DNA of 64,000 bases. It comes from Candidatus Geothrix skivensis. GTDB lineage: Bacteria; Acidobacteriota; Holophagae; Holophagales; Holophagaceae. Every line of letters starts with the position of its first letter. Positions within the stretch are counted from its first letter, which is position 1. Location: contig JADKIO010000008.1 in the NCBI GenBank assembly GCA_016721195.1, forward strand, positions 248,001-312,000. Direction: 5' to 3'. Shown piece after piece: positions 39,821 through 50,573 of the stretch. Made by a program: the position numbers and the translations under genes. The notes below the pieces were generated by a model that saw only the letters and a list, made by a program, of their open reading frames with translations, did not search any database and was not told the origin of the DNA.

Positions 39821-42004
39821 TCAGCCGGCGGCCGGATCCTGCTGTCCCGGGACTTGCGCGGATTCGACCATGCGGATCAGGTCCCTGGCCAGGTAGGGCT
39901 TCTGCAGGAAACCCGCCAGGTCCATTCCCTTGAGTTGGTGGGTGGCTTCCTCTTCGGCGAAACCCGAGGTGAGCACGACGGCCACCCCTGGTTCCACCTC
40001 CCGCAGGCGCCGGTAGGTCTCCACGCCCCCGAGCCCGGGCATGGTCAGATCGAGCAGGGTGAGATCGATGCCCGCCCCGTGGAGCCGGAGCAGGGCGATC
40101 CCCTCCTCGCCGCTCCGGGCCAGGAGCGGCGTGTGGCCGTGGATTTCCAGGATGTCCCGGACCACGTCGAGCATGTACTCCTCGTCATCGATGACCAGCA
40201 CTACCCTGCCCTTGCGTCCGTGGGCCTCCGGGGCCTCCCCTTCCTGGGCCAGGACTTCGGGTGATCCCGCTGGCAGGAGCATCCTGAAGGTGGTGCCCAG
40301 ACCAGGCTCGCTGTCCACGCCCAGGCCGCCCCGATGCCCCCGGATGATCCCCTGCACTGCAGAAAGCCCGAGCCCATGGCCCTTGGGCTTGGTGCTGAAG
40401 AAGGGATCGAAGACGCGGGCCCGGACCTCCTGGCTCATGCCGCACCCGGAATCCGCCACCTCGATCCAGACGTAGTCGCCGGCGGTCAGGCTGTTGCCAC
40501 TGAGGGGCCACTGGGCGCCATCCACCTTGTCCAGGTGCAGGGCCCGGGTCCGGATGGTGATGGTGCCCTGGTCCTCCCCGATGGCCTCGGCCCCATTGAT
40601 CACCAGGTTCATGACCACCTGCTGCAGCTGGCTGGGATCCCCGGTGACGGAAGGCACCCTCGCGTCGAGGTCCAGGTGGAAGGCGACCTGCTTGGGAATG
40701 GCCGCCTCCAGGAACCGGAGGTTCTCCTGGATGAGGCCGTTGATGGATACGGGCTGGATGGTGAACTTGCCCCGGCCGGAATAGGCCAGCATCTGCTGGG
40801 TGAGGGTGGCGGCCTTGTCGGCGGCGTCCAGGGCCTTCTCGAGGTTGTCCCGGCCGACGGCCTGGGGTGCCATCCGCTCCAGGGCGATGCTGGTCTGTCC
40901 CATGATCGCCGTCAGTAGGTTGTTGAAGTCATGGGCGATGCCGCCCGCCAGAACCCCCACGCTTTCGGTCCGCTGGGTCCTGAGCAGGGCCTGTTCCGAC
41001 AGCTTCCGGGCGGAGATGTCCCGCATGAACCCAAGCACGTACTGGCGCCCCTGGAGCCGCACCAGGGTGCCGATGGCCTCCACCGGGAAGGTGGACCCAT
41101 CCCTCCGCCGGTGCAGCAGCTCCTCCTGCACCGTTTCACCGGGCTGCAACCGCCAGACCCGGCCTTCGAAGGATTCCAGCCGAGGCCCCGGACCCGGTGC
41201 GTTGAGGGCCTCGATGTCGAGCTGCTTCAGCTCGGCGAGGGTGTATCCGTGCATGGCGGCCGCCGTCTCGTTGGCATCCTCGATGCGGCCGAAGCTGCCT
41301 TCATCATTGGCATCCACCAGCAGGACCCCATCGGGGACATGATCGAACAGCAGGCGGTAGCGTTCCTCGCTGCGCCGAAGCTCGGCGGTCCGCGCCTCCA
41401 CCTTCAGGTCGAGGCTCTGGTTCAACTGCTGCAGCCGGCCGATGAGTGACAGGTTGTCCAGCCGCGCCTGCACCAGGTCCCCCACGCGCTCGAGCAGAGG
41501 CAACACGGAGGCCAGTTCCTCCGCCGCCCTGACTTCGTCCATGAACAGCAGGCACCAGGCCGGGTTCAGCTGGCACCGCAGCGGGATCAGGGCCAGGGCC
41601 GATGGGGTGGATCCCGTCCCGGCAATGGAGAGCTCCCGGAACAGCTGGCCTTGGCCGGCTGGATCCAGCACCATGGCCCTGCTCGGCGGCCACGGGTCGG
41701 CTGCGCGCAGCTCGAACCGATCCGAGGCCGGCGACTCAGGTCGCCGAAAATCGTAGGTGGCAACTGCCCGCAGCTGGGTTCCTGCAGGCTCCAGGCAGGC
41801 TCCGAAGGTGATCGCCTTCAGCAGGCACACCTGCTCAAGGACGGAGGTGAGCAATTCCACGGGGTCCTGCTCGCTGCCAGCCTGTTCGGCCACCAGCCCC
41901 AGCAGCGAAATCTCTTCGGCCCGCTCCGCCAGCAGCTCATTCTCCTTCTCGAGCACCCGCAGGCGGTCGCGCAGGCCATCCGGGCCTTCGGCATCCGGCG
42001 TCAT
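39821..42004 (-). CDS. Soluble GAF/PAS hybrid sensor histidine kinase with receiver
   Basis: 727 residues without membrane segments. The N-terminal coiled helix and GAF-like region (about 35-205), coiled coil, PAS (about 225-350; VLLVDANDEGSFGRI, GYTLAELKQL), HisKA with the acceptor in GGIAHDFNNLL, HATPase with NGAEAIG, VADSGCGMS and GHGLGLSAVQGI, and C-terminal REC with LLDLTMPGLGG and the Lys in LQKPY. It is probably a cytosolic stress or redox sensor. ATG 42004 lies 3 bases from the stop of the hydrolase upstream, so the two may be co-transcribed. Confidence 0.93.
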   Translation of the reverse strand: MTPDAEGPDGLRDRLRVLEKENELLAERAEEISLLGLVAEQAGSEQDPVELLTSVLEQVCLLKAITFGACLEPAGTQLRAVATYDFRRPESPASDRFELRAADPWPPSRAMVLDPAGQGQLFRELSIAGTGSTPSALALIPLRCQLNPAWCLLFMDEVRAAEELASVLPLLERVGDLVQARLDNLSLIGRLQQLNQSLDLKVEARTAELRRSEERYRLLFDHVPDGVLLVDANDEGSFGRIEDANETAAAMHGYTLAELKQLDIEALNAPGPGPRLESFEGRVWRLQPGETVQEELLHRRRDGSTFPVEAIGTLVRLQGRQYVLGFMRDISARKLSEQALLRTQRTESVGVLAGGIAHDFNNLLTAIMGQTSIALERMAPQAVGRDNLEKALDAADKAATLTQQMLAYSGRGKFTIQPVSINGLIQENLRFLEAAIPKQVAFHLDLDARVPSVTGDPSQLQQVVMNLVINGAEAIGEDQGTITIRTRALHLDKVDGAQWPLSGNSLTAGDYVWIEVADSGCGMSQEVRARVFDPFFSTKPKGHGLGLSAVQGIIRGHRGGLGVDSEPGLGTTFRMLLPAGSPEVLAQEGEAPEAHGRKGRVVLVIDDEEYMLDVVRDILEIHGHTPLLARSGEEGIALLRLHGAGIDLTLLDLTMPGLGGVETYRRLREVEPGVAVVLTSGFAEEEATHQLKGMDLAGFLQKPYLARDLIRMVESAQVPGQQDPAAG

Positions 42005-42007
42005 GGC

Positions 42008-42829
42008 TCAGGCTCCCAGGAACGCATGGAGTTCCGCCACCAGCCGCTCAGGCTGGTCCACCTGGAAGAAGTGCCCCGCCTCCGCCACCTCCACCAGGCG
42101 GCTGCCCGGGATCTCCTGATGCAACCGGTGTGCAATCTCGCCACTGAGATAGACATCCTCCAGGCCGCGAAGGATCAGGAAGGGGATCCGGGTCTGGCGG
42201 AGGTCCTCGCTGATGGCGGTCAGGTCGCGGTTGTCGAGGGATTCCGCGAAGTGGAGGAAGGCCTTGCGCCCCTCCCGGGTCTCGAGGGGCCTCCGGAAAT
42301 CCGCCATCAGCTCGGGGGTGACGCGCTCTGAATGGAAGATCCCGCGCTTGACGATCAGCTTGAGGGCCCCCAGATCCAGCGCGGCCATGGCCAGCTGCCG
42401 GACGATGGGGGTCCGCATGGTGAGGATGGGCTGCACGGGCCAGAAGTCGTAGGCCACGCCATTGAGGACGGCCGCATGGGTCAGGCGCTCTGGATGCTTC
42501 ACGGCGAACCGCTGGGCGATGCCCCCGCCGATGTCATGGCCGATGAAGCCGAAGGGTCCCCAGCCCAGGGCCCGGGTGAAGGCCTCCAGACGATCCACAT
42601 GGCTGGCGACGCTGTAGCTCACATCCAGGGGCTTGTCCGAATCCCCGCAGCCCAGCAGGTCAACCGCCACCACATCGTGATGCTCGGCCAGCTGGGTAAA
42701 GAGCCCCTGCCAGATGAAGGAGTAGGTGGTGATGCCATGCACCAGCAGCAGCGGGGCACCTCGCCCCTGCCGATGGTAGGCCAGCTCGTGACCTTGGATC
42801 CGAAGGCGCTGGGGCGTGGGGCCGAGCAT
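42008..42829 (-). CDS. Alpha/beta hydrolase with Asp nucleophile (haloalkane dehalogenase/epoxide hydrolase-like)
   Basis: 273 residues. The nucleophile elbow is [10 protein letters not shown], with Asp where esterases have Ser. [12 protein letters not shown] carries the oxyanion HG motif, and the catalytic His lies in [13 protein letters not shown]. Asp nucleophiles are typical of haloalkane dehalogenases and epoxide hydrolases, though fluoroacetate-dehalogenase-like and other members share this. ATG 42829 (MLGPTPQRL) is taken; a TTG at 42889 is in frame but lacks a Shine-Dalgarno. It is upstream of, and probably co-transcribed with, the GAF/PAS kinase. Confidence 0.8.
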   Translation of the reverse strand: MLGPTPQRLRIQGHELAYHRQGRGAPLLLVHGITTYSFIWQGLFTQLAEHHDVVAVDLLGCGDSDKPLDVSYSVASHVDRLEAFTRALGWGPFGFIGHDIGGGIAQRFAVKHPERLTHAAVLNGVAYDFWPVQPILTMRTPIVRQLAMAALDLGALKLIVKRGIFHSERVTPELMADFRRPLETREGRKAFLHFAESLDNRDLTAISEDLRQTRIPFLILRGLEDVYLSGEIAHRLHQEIPGSRLVEVAEAGHFFQVDQPERLVAELHAFLGA

Positions 42830-43023
42830 GGGCTGTCCCGCAGGAGGAATTGGGAAGGAGTATTGCACACCTTGAGGTTGGTTGTTCAACTGGCCCAGGG
42901 AAACGCCTTCGCTTCACCTCCCATCGACCGATGGGGCTGGGCCATGAGTCATCGTCGACGGGTTTCCAGGTGACAGTCTGTAAAGGCTTTCACGGCCATG
43001 GGCTTTTCAAATCGTGGTTCCTG

Positions 43024-43046
43024 GGGCACAGCGCTACTCTGTGCCC
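43024..43046. promoter_or_regulatory. Inverted repeat just upstream of argF
   Basis: GGGCACAG (43024-43031) and CTGTGCCC (43039-43046) are perfect inverted copies 7 bases apart, ending 22 bp before the argF ATG. It may be an operator or a leader hairpin. It does not match a standard ARG box. Confidence 0.4.
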
Positions 43047-43068
43047 AGCATATGTGCTGGAGGGCGCC

Positions 43069-44061
43069 ATGGCCGTCAATCTGAAGGGTCGCAGTTTTCT
43101 CACGCTGATGGACTTTTCCCCCGAGGAGGTGCGCTACCTCCTGGACCTGTCCCGGGACCTGAAGGCCAAGAAGCGCATGGGCGTGTTCAACTACCTCCTG
43201 AAGGGCAAGAACATCGTGCTGCTCTTCGAAAAGGCCAGCACCCGCACCCGCTGTGCCTTCGAAGTCGGTGCCCTGGAGGAAGGCGCACACGTGACCTTCC
43301 TGGATTCCGCCAGCTCCCAGGTGGGCAAGAAGGAATCCATCGAGGACAGCGCCAAGGTGCTGGGCCGCTTCTACGACGGCATCGAATACCGCGGCTACAA
43401 GCAGGAAGTGGTGGAAGCCCTGGCCAAGTTCAGCGGGGTGCCCGTGTGGAACGGGCTCACCGACACCGACCACCCCACGCAGATCCTGGCGGACTTCCTC
43501 ACCATCGAAGAGCACGTGGCCAAGCCCCTGCACAAGGTGAAGCTGGTGTTCTGCGGCGATATCCGCAACAACATGAGCTACGCCCTGATGTACGGCGCCG
43601 CCAAGACCGGCATGCACATGGTGGCACTTGGTCCGAAAGAGCTGGCCCCGGATCCGGCGGTGCTCGCCGCCGCTCGCGAAGCCGCGAAGATGACGGGCGC
43701 CACCATCGAAGTCACCGACAACGTGGACCAGGCCGTGAAGGGCGCCGACGTCATCTACACCGATGTGTGGGCCAGCATGGGCGAGGAGGACCAGATCCCC
43801 GCCCGGGTGAAGCTGCTCACCCCCTTCAAGGTCACCATGGACATGGTGCAGAAGACCGGCAACCCGGATGTGAAGTTTCTCCACTGCCTGCCCGCCTTCC
43901 ACGACTTCGAGACCAAGCTGGCCAAGGAGCAGAAGGCCCTCGGCTTCGACATCCGCGAGGTCACCGACGAGGTCTTCCGCAGCCGCCACAGCGTGGTCTT
44001 CGACGAGGCCGAGAACCGCATGCACACCATCAAGGCCGTGATGGTGGCGACCATCGGGTAG
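43069..44061 (+). CDS. argF: Ornithine carbamoyltransferase
   Basis: A 330-residue enzyme: carbamoyl phosphate + ornithine = citrulline + phosphate. [16 protein letters not shown] binds carbamoyl phosphate, [14 protein letters not shown] and [10 protein letters not shown] complete the active site, and the [10 protein letters not shown] motif lies in the ornithine domain. ATG 43069 follows GGAGGGC. It stands alone here without other arg genes, so anabolic or catabolic (ArcB) use cannot be separated by context. A large hairpin ends the gene. Confidence 0.94.
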   Translation: MAVNLKGRSFLTLMDFSPEEVRYLLDLSRDLKAKKRMGVFNYLLKGKNIVLLFEKASTRTRCAFEVGALEEGAHVTFLDSASSQVGKKESIEDSAKVLGRFYDGIEYRGYKQEVVEALAKFSGVPVWNGLTDTDHPTQILADFLTIEEHVAKPLHKVKLVFCGDIRNNMSYALMYGAAKTGMHMVALGPKELAPDPAVLAAAREAAKMTGATIEVTDNVDQAVKGADVIYTDVWASMGEEDQIPARVKLLTPFKVTMDMVQKTGNPDVKFLHCLPAFHDFETKLAKEQKALGFDIREVTDEVFRSRHSVVFDEAENRMHTIKAVMVATIG

Positions 44062-44074
44062 TGTTTCACGTCGC

Positions 44075-44106
44075 GCAGAAATGGCCCCGGATGGGGCCAT
44101 TTCTGC
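44075..44106 (+). terminator. Terminator-like hairpin after argF
   Basis: A perfect 14-bp stem GCAGAAATGGCCCC / GGGGCCATTTCTGC with loop GGAT, 13 bases past the stop. No T-run follows, so termination efficiency is uncertain. Confidence 0.6.
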
Positions 44107-44151
44107 GTCAGAAGTGCTATGGTTGGGCCACCCAACCACCTCGGAGTTCCC

Positions 44152-44649
44152 ATGCGCCTGGCCCGGCTGTTCCTTGTCCCTGTACTCGCAGTCGTCTCCC
44201 TGACGGCGCAGGAGCCTTCCCTGTCCGGCACCTGGACCACCACCAAGGCCGATGACGTGGCCGCCGCCATCGACAACGTCGTGGCGGACATGAACTTCAT
44301 CAAGCGCCCCATCGCCCGGAAGAAGCTCACCCGGCTGAACCCCGTCTACAAGAAGGCCGTCATCGCCATCTCGGACACCGGCGTGCTCGTGAAGTTCGAT
44401 GAGCGCGACTCCATCCCCATGCCCCCCGGCGGCAAGCCCGGCCCCTGGACCCGCGAGGACGGCGACAAGTTCATGGTGGCCGCCCAGCTCACCCCGGGTC
44501 AGATGATCCAGACCTTCAAGAACGACGAGGGGGAGCGCACCAATGTCTTCAGGCTCAGCCCCGACGGCAAGGCGCTGACCATGAGCGCCACCATCAAGAG
44601 CCCCCAGCTCTCCAAGCCCCTGACCTATTCCATCAGCTTCGGGCGCTAG
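44152..44649 (+). CDS. Small secreted protein of unknown function
   Basis: 165 residues. A signal peptide (MRLARLFLVPVLAVVSLTAQ) is followed by a predicted beta-rich domain starting SGTWTTTKADDVAAAIDNVV. GKALTMSATIKSPQLSKPLTYSISFGR-like strands close the protein (cited in part). The SGTW start recalls lipocalin-like domains, but no family could be assigned. GGAG lies 6 bases before ATG. The gene is flanked by argF and a cupin gene on the same strand. Confidence 0.7.
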   Translation: MRLARLFLVPVLAVVSLTAQEPSLSGTWTTTKADDVAAAIDNVVADMNFIKRPIARKKLTRLNPVYKKAVIAISDTGVLVKFDERDSIPMPPGGKPGPWTREDGDKFMVAAQLTPGQMIQTFKNDEGERTNVFRLSPDGKALTMSATIKSPQLSKPLTYSISFGR

Positions 44650-44684
44650 GGCGTCGCGCCCCCCCGACACCTCCGGGAGCCGCG

Positions 44685-45056
44685 ATGACCAAGGTCGTTT
44701 CTCCAGCCCAGTCCGCGGCCGCCCTGACAGAGCTCTGGTCGCCCCGGATCATCGGGGAGGTCGATGACGCCTACCTCAAGGTCGCCAAAGTCCAGGGCTC
44801 GCTGGTGTGGCACAGCCACGAGGCGGAGGACGAGCTGTTCCTCGTGCTCAAGGGCCACCTCCGCATCGAGCTGGAGGCGGGCGTGGTGGAGTTGGACGAG
44901 GGGGAGCTGTTCGTCGTGCCCAAGGGCGTGCGCCACAACCCGGTGGCCGAGCAGGAGTGCCACCTGCTGCTCATCGAGCGCAAGTCCACCCTGCACACGG
45001 GCGGCGTCGTCACCGAAAAGACCCGCACGCTGGCCGAGCAGCTCCGGCCCCTGTGA
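44685..45056 (+). CDS. Cupin-domain protein
   Basis: A 123-residue single-domain cupin. The first motif is VWHSHEAEDELFLVLKG (HxH...E) and the second is FVVPKGVRHNP (Pro, His), giving a 3-His/1-Glu metal site. Length and motifs match mannose-6-phosphate isomerase-like small cupins with no fixed function. GGGAGCCGCG precedes ATG, 35 bp after the previous stop, so it may share that transcript. Confidence 0.9.
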   Translation: MTKVVSPAQSAAALTELWSPRIIGEVDDAYLKVAKVQGSLVWHSHEAEDELFLVLKGHLRIELEAGVVELDEGELFVVPKGVRHNPVAEQECHLLLIERKSTLHTGGVVTEKTRTLAEQLRPL

Positions 45057-45120
45057 GCGCACAGTCAGGGGGCAGTCCGTCCCGCCACCATCGAACGATG
45101 GGTCTGGGACCTGAGGCCCG

Positions 45121-45393
45121 ATGAGCCCACGCGCGCCCTATTCGGCCGAACCCGCCCGGGGCTGGCTCCCCTGGGGGGCCCTCGCGCCATTCCTTTGTGT
45201 CCTGTTCGTGGGGACGACCCAGTACGGCGGTTCGAAGGTCCTGGAGTGGTTCCACCTGGGGAACGCCAAGGGCGATCCGATCGGCCTGGCGGGTCTTTAC
45301 GCCTTCCTGCTCTTTCCCTTCGCCCTGACGGGGCTCGCGGTGCTGGCCTGGGTGCGCTTCGTCGAGCGCCGCCCCTGGCGACCCTCGGACTGA
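45121..45393 (+). CDS. CPBP-family protease, N-terminal fragment (frameshifted)
   Basis: 90 codons giving two membrane segments, ending ERRPWRPSD. The sequence continues in the +1 frame as TLGLTRGPAG and so on, which matches the normal course of CPBP membrane proteases (...RPW-x-TLGL...FLRG). One extra base after TGG at 45376-45378 would join the two parts. Thus this is the amino half of a broken or mis-sequenced gene whose catalytic half is at 45414-46055. Confidence 0.7.
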   Translation: MSPRAPYSAEPARGWLPWGALAPFLCVLFVGTTQYGGSKVLEWFHLGNAKGDPIGLAGLYAFLLFPFALTGLAVLAWVRFVERRPWRPSD

Positions 45394-45413
45394 CTCGGGG
45401 CCCGGCTGGGGAC

Positions 45414-46055
45414 ATGACCGGCGGCCCGGGGGGACGGGCCTTCCTGCGGGGCCATGCCCTCGGCCTCGCCACCTCCTGTGCCCTGGTGGCGGCCATCTGG
45501 GGGGCGGGGGGCTATGCCGTGGGCAGCGTCGGAAAGGCCTTCGGCTCCGTGAGCGCCCTCCTGAGCATGGGCTTCCTGCTGCTGTGCTTTGCGGTCCAGT
45601 CCAGCGTGGAGGAGCTCCTCTACCGCGGCTGGCTGCTGTCCGTCATCGCCCGCAAATTCAACCGCGCCATCGCGGTCGCGCTGACCTCCCTCGTCTTCTC
45701 CCTGTTGCATGTCGGCCCGGGGCAGCCCTGGCTGGTGACCCTGGGCACCTTCCTGTTTTCGCTGTTCGCCTGCACCTGGGCCCTCCGGGCTGGCCACATC
45801 TGGGGGGTCACGGGCTGGCACGCGGGCTGGAACTGGCTGCTGGCCATCGGATTCGAAGTGCCGGTCACGGGCCTCGAGGTCAAGCTGCCGGCCCTGCTGG
45901 TCAAGCTGACCCCCGCGGGTCCGGCCTTCCTGACCGGGGGCGCCCAGGGGCCTGAGGGCAGCTTCCTGTGCAGCCTGTTCTTCGCCGGCGCCAGCGCCTT
46001 CCTGCTCTGGCGTTCCAGACGGAACCATGCCGACCAGGTGAACCCAGCGCCCTAG
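45414..46055 (+). CDS. CPBP family intramembrane glutamic metalloprotease, catalytic part
   Basis: 213 codons from ATG 45414, though the open frame continues upstream into the frameshift. Catalytic motifs are SSVEELLYRGWLL (EExxxR), FSLLHV (FxxxH) and HAGWNW (HxxxN), in consecutive helices as in Abi/Rce1-like proteases. Members process prenylated or bacteriocin-related peptides or act in immunity; the substrate is unknown here. The active site is complete, so a functional protein is possible if the shift is a sequencing error. Confidence 0.8.
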   Translation: MTGGPGGRAFLRGHALGLATSCALVAAIWGAGGYAVGSVGKAFGSVSALLSMGFLLLCFAVQSSVEELLYRGWLLSVIARKFNRAIAVALTSLVFSLLHVGPGQPWLVTLGTFLFSLFACTWALRAGHIWGVTGWHAGWNWLLAIGFEVPVTGLEVKLPALLVKLTPAGPAFLTGGAQGPEGSFLCSLFFAGASAFLLWRSRRNHADQVNPAP

Positions 46056-46117
46056 GCCGGGCTGCTCGCTGGTCGGAGCCGCGCCCCTGTCAGGATGCAC
46101 CGGGCCCGGGAGGCCGC

Positions 46118-47461
46118 CTACTTCGTCAGGGTGATGGCATCCAGCTCGCGTCCCTGAGCATCGAGCTGGCGCAGCTTCAGTGTGGGACCCTCCACATCCA
46201 GCACGGTGAAGGAGTGGGTGTCGGAACGGAGGATGCGGGTCCAGGGCTGCCAGCTGACCCTGGCCTCGGTCTGCCACAGGTCGTAGAGCTCCGCACCGCC
46301 GCCGCCAGTGACGATGTGGATGATGCCCCTGGCGCGGGTAACCTTCTGTCCGTCGAAGGCCTCGTCCACCGTGAATTCGCCCTCCACGGGCCGGCCCCGG
46401 CGACCGATCCTGGTGGGCCGGAACCGGAGCGGCGCGCTGCGCTGGTAGTTGTGCACGTGGCCCGCCAGCACCAGGTCCACGCCGTACTTTTCCAGCACGG
46501 GGCTGATGGGCCGCATCCACTGGTCGTCGAAGTGGGTGCGGGAGCTCTGGAAGAGGGGGTGGTGCAGGGCCACGATGCGCCAGGTGGCATGCTTCGCCGC
46601 CGCCAAGTCCGCCTCCAGCCAGGCCTTCAGCGCGGGGCTCTCCCAGTCCGTGTAGGCATTGGAATCCAGCACCGTCCAGTGCACGTTCCCGTAGTCGAAG
46701 CTGAAGCTGGCCATGCGGGGGAAGGCCGCGCCCGAGGCCGCCACCACGGCATCGTGGAGCCCCGGGATCACCGGCGCGGCGTTCTTGTCCCCCGCCTTCA
46801 GGGCCGGTCCGTTCAGGGGCTGGGCCCAGTAGGCGAAATAGGCGGCCGCATCGGGGTAGTTGGCGAAGGGCACATCGTGGTTGCCGGGCACCCCCAGGAA
46901 GGGCACCCGACGCAGCAGGGGCACGGTCTCGCTGTTGTAGAAGGGGAAGAACACTGTCCGGTACTCGGCGGCGCGGCCCCGGCCGTAGACCAGGTCCCCG
47001 GTGATGAAGACGGCGTCGGGCCTGGCCGCCAGCACGGCCTGGGCGATGGCGGCCTGGCCCTTCGAGCCGTCCGCCGCGTCGCCGAAGACGACCATGCGGT
47101 GGGCGCCCGGCTTGCGGGCCTGAGCTTCCGCCTCGAAGACCACGGCGGCGTCCCGCTTCACGCGATAGGGCACGACCGTACCGGGAACCAAGTTTCCCAG
47201 GGTGGCCCGGTAGATCCGGTGGGCGGGCAGCGGTGGGGCGTCCAGGCGGTGGAAGACCGGCGCGGCCTGAAGGATCCAGCCCTTTGGGCCCCGGACTTCG
47301 ACGGTCCAGGCGGCCTCGCGATCCTCCGCGTGCCACAGCAGATCCAGCCGCTCCGCCCGGGCGGCCCGGGGCGCATCCCCCAGCTGCAGGTAGGGCTGCA
47401 CCAGGAAAGCCCCCTGGGCCCGCAGGAGGAGGGTCAGGAAGGCGAGGAGCAGGCTGCGCAT
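46118..47461 (-). CDS. Secreted metallophosphoesterase (purple acid phosphatase-like)
   Basis: 447 residues with a signal peptide (MRSLLLAFLTLLLRAQG). A fibronectin-like N-terminal domain is followed by the metallophosphoesterase motifs VVFGDAADG, FITGDLVYG, GVPGNHDVP, VALHHPLF and LAGHVHNYQR, the set for a dinuclear metal centre. The order matches PAP-type phosphatases. It is probably periplasmic or secreted and may scavenge phosphate from organic esters. Start ATG 47461 is chosen; the long open frame beyond it is on the strand opposite the next gene. Confidence 0.88.
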   Translation of the reverse strand: MRSLLLAFLTLLLRAQGAFLVQPYLQLGDAPRAARAERLDLLWHAEDREAAWTVEVRGPKGWILQAAPVFHRLDAPPLPAHRIYRATLGNLVPGTVVPYRVKRDAAVVFEAEAQARKPGAHRMVVFGDAADGSKGQAAIAQAVLAARPDAVFITGDLVYGRGRAAEYRTVFFPFYNSETVPLLRRVPFLGVPGNHDVPFANYPDAAAYFAYWAQPLNGPALKAGDKNAAPVIPGLHDAVVAASGAAFPRMASFSFDYGNVHWTVLDSNAYTDWESPALKAWLEADLAAAKHATWRIVALHHPLFQSSRTHFDDQWMRPISPVLEKYGVDLVLAGHVHNYQRSAPLRFRPTRIGRRGRPVEGEFTVDEAFDGQKVTRARGIIHIVTGGGGAELYDLWQTEARVSWQPWTRILRSDTHSFTVLDVEGPTLKLRQLDAQGRELDAITLTK

Positions 47462-47551
47462 GCACCCAGGGTAGGGCCTTGCCTTTGGTCCCGCAGACCC
47501 TATCTTCCAGTCACCAGCCTTCGGGTGGGCGGTCCCGGAGTGGGAGGTGCC

Positions 47552-48295
47552 ATGGCGAAGACCCTCGCATCCCTGATCCCCAGCGTGGAGCAGCGCGAAA
47601 CCGGCTGGATCCAGCTGCAGGAGCGCCTGGCCCACGCCCACCGGCCGCCGGTGCATCCTTCCGTCACCATCTCCCGGGAGTACGGCTGCGAAGGCTACCC
47701 CCTGGCTCTGCGCCTGGAGGCCCTGCTGGAGGAGGCCACGGGGCAGCCCTGGACCGTCTTCGACAAGGCCCTGGTGGACAAGGTCGCCTCTGACGAGCAG
47801 CTCTCCCGGCGGCTCCTGCACCACCTGGGGGACGAGAGCCACGCCCAGGACGTGCTGCGCACCCACTTCGGCTTCCTCACCCACCAGGATGCCTACGCCA
47901 GTCTGGTGAAGCACCTGGTCCAGATCGCCAGCGCGGGCTGCGCCATCCTCGTGGGCCGGGGCGGTGCCGTGGCCTGCCAGGACCTGAAGAACTGCTTCCA
48001 CATCCGCCTGGTGGGCAGCTTCGGCTTCCGGGCCGCCACCATGGCCCGCCGGCTGGAGCTGCCCCTCGCCCAGGCCGAGGAGCTGGTGCGGACCCAGTCC
48101 AAGCTCCGGGAGAAGTTCATCAGCGACTGCCTGCACGCCGATATCACCGCCACCCGCTGGTACGACGCCGTGTTCAACAACGAGCGCCAGAGCGTGGACA
48201 CCATCGCCCAGGCCTGCCTGCACCTGATCCTCAGCGGCTGGCCCGGCAAGGAAGGCCCACCCGAACCCCGGCACGCCACCCTGCAGCACCGCTAA
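47552..48295 (+). CDS. Cytidylate kinase-like family protein
   Basis: 247 residues. VTISREYGCEGYPLALRLEALL replaces the usual P-loop start (GxxG-x-K), as in the cytidylate kinase-like family that lacks the lysine. PWTVFDKALVDK and ILVGRGGAVA then appear, along with VRTQSKLREKFISD near the C-terminus. Enzyme activity of this group is not established. GGAGGTGCC precedes ATG. The gene is divergent from the phosphatase and faces the EamA gene, with 3 bp between stops. Confidence 0.8.
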   Translation: MAKTLASLIPSVEQRETGWIQLQERLAHAHRPPVHPSVTISREYGCEGYPLALRLEALLEEATGQPWTVFDKALVDKVASDEQLSRRLLHHLGDESHAQDVLRTHFGFLTHQDAYASLVKHLVQIASAGCAILVGRGGAVACQDLKNCFHIRLVGSFGFRAATMARRLELPLAQAEELVRTQSKLREKFISDCLHADITATRWYDAVFNNERQSVDTIAQACLHLILSGWPGKEGPPEPRHATLQHR

Positions 48296-48298
48296 GGC

Positions 48299-49186
48299 TC
48301 AGCGCAGCCCAACCACCAGGGCCACCCCCAGGGTGAGCAGGCCAACGGCCACCAGCTTCTGGCCGCTGAGGGGCTCGCCGAACAGGAAGCGGCCCAGGAG
48401 CACTGCGCTGGCCATGCCCACGCCGCGCTTGACCACCTCCACGAACCCCACCGGGGCCCACCGGAAGGCCTCGATCTGCACTGCCAGGGCCCCCGCCCCG
48501 ATGACCACCGCCAGGCCCCCCAGGAGGGGTCGCGAGGCCAGGGGAATGGACGCCTGAAGGAAGGCCCGGAGCTGCCCCCGCAGCCCGGTCCACACCAGCA
48601 TGAGGGCAGCCACCGCCGCCGTCACCACCGGCGCGTACCAGGCCCCCGCGCCCCGGTTCACGGCGGTCTGATCCAGCACGCTGGTGCAGCTCCAGAGGAA
48701 GGCCACCAGCAGCATGCGGCGCACCCCGGGTTCGCGCAGGGTGGCCCCGAAGCCTTCCCTTGGTCCCGCGCCCAGCCGCAGCACCCCTGCCCCCAGCACC
48801 ACCAGGAAGGCCCCCGCGTACTGCGCGAGCCCCGGCGCCTGGCCCCGGAAGATCCAGGCCAGGGTGGCGGAGATCACCGGCGTGAAGCTCAGCAGGGGAA
48901 TGAGCAGGCTCATGGGGGCCAGCCGCAGGGCGTCCAGGAAGAGCACCACCGCAAGGCCATTGAGCAGGGCCGATCCCGCCAGGGCGGGCAGGCAGGCGGC
49001 GGGCAGGCCGAAGGGCTCCCGGGTGGCGGCCCAGAGGGCCAGCAGCGGCGCCTGGACCAGGGACAGCAGGAGCCCCAGGTAGACCGGCGACACCTCCCGG
49101 GCCAGGCGCTTCCGCAGGGCATCAAAAAGGGCCCAGGCCACGGCACCCACGAGGGTGAAGGCCAGCCCCACTCCGGTGATGGGCAT
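48299..49186 (-). CDS. EamA/DMT-family transporter
   Basis: 295 residues with ten helices in two EamA repeats (about 5-140 and 155-290). ALFDALRKRLAREV follows helix 1 and the second repeat ends LLTLGVALVVGL. Members export amino acids, nucleobases or drugs; the substrate is unknown. It starts 3 bp downstream of the nuoF stop, so it is probably the last gene of the nuoE-nuoF transcript. Confidence 0.85.
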   Translation of the reverse strand: MPITGVGLAFTLVGAVAWALFDALRKRLAREVSPVYLGLLLSLVQAPLLALWAATREPFGLPAACLPALAGSALLNGLAVVLFLDALRLAPMSLLIPLLSFTPVISATLAWIFRGQAPGLAQYAGAFLVVLGAGVLRLGAGPREGFGATLREPGVRRMLLVAFLWSCTSVLDQTAVNRGAGAWYAPVVTAAVAALMLVWTGLRGQLRAFLQASIPLASRPLLGGLAVVIGAGALAVQIEAFRWAPVGFVEVVKRGVGMASAVLLGRFLFGEPLSGQKLVAVGLLTLGVALVVGLR

Positions 49187-49189
49187 CGC

Positions 49190-50560
<1,371 letters not shown>

Positions 50561-50573
50561 GGTCGTTCCTCCG

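Noticed and set aside
46118..48289. Fusion of the phosphatase with a 270-codon N-terminal extension
   Set aside because: The extension is antisense to the cytidylate-kinase-like gene. The signal peptide begins at 47461.
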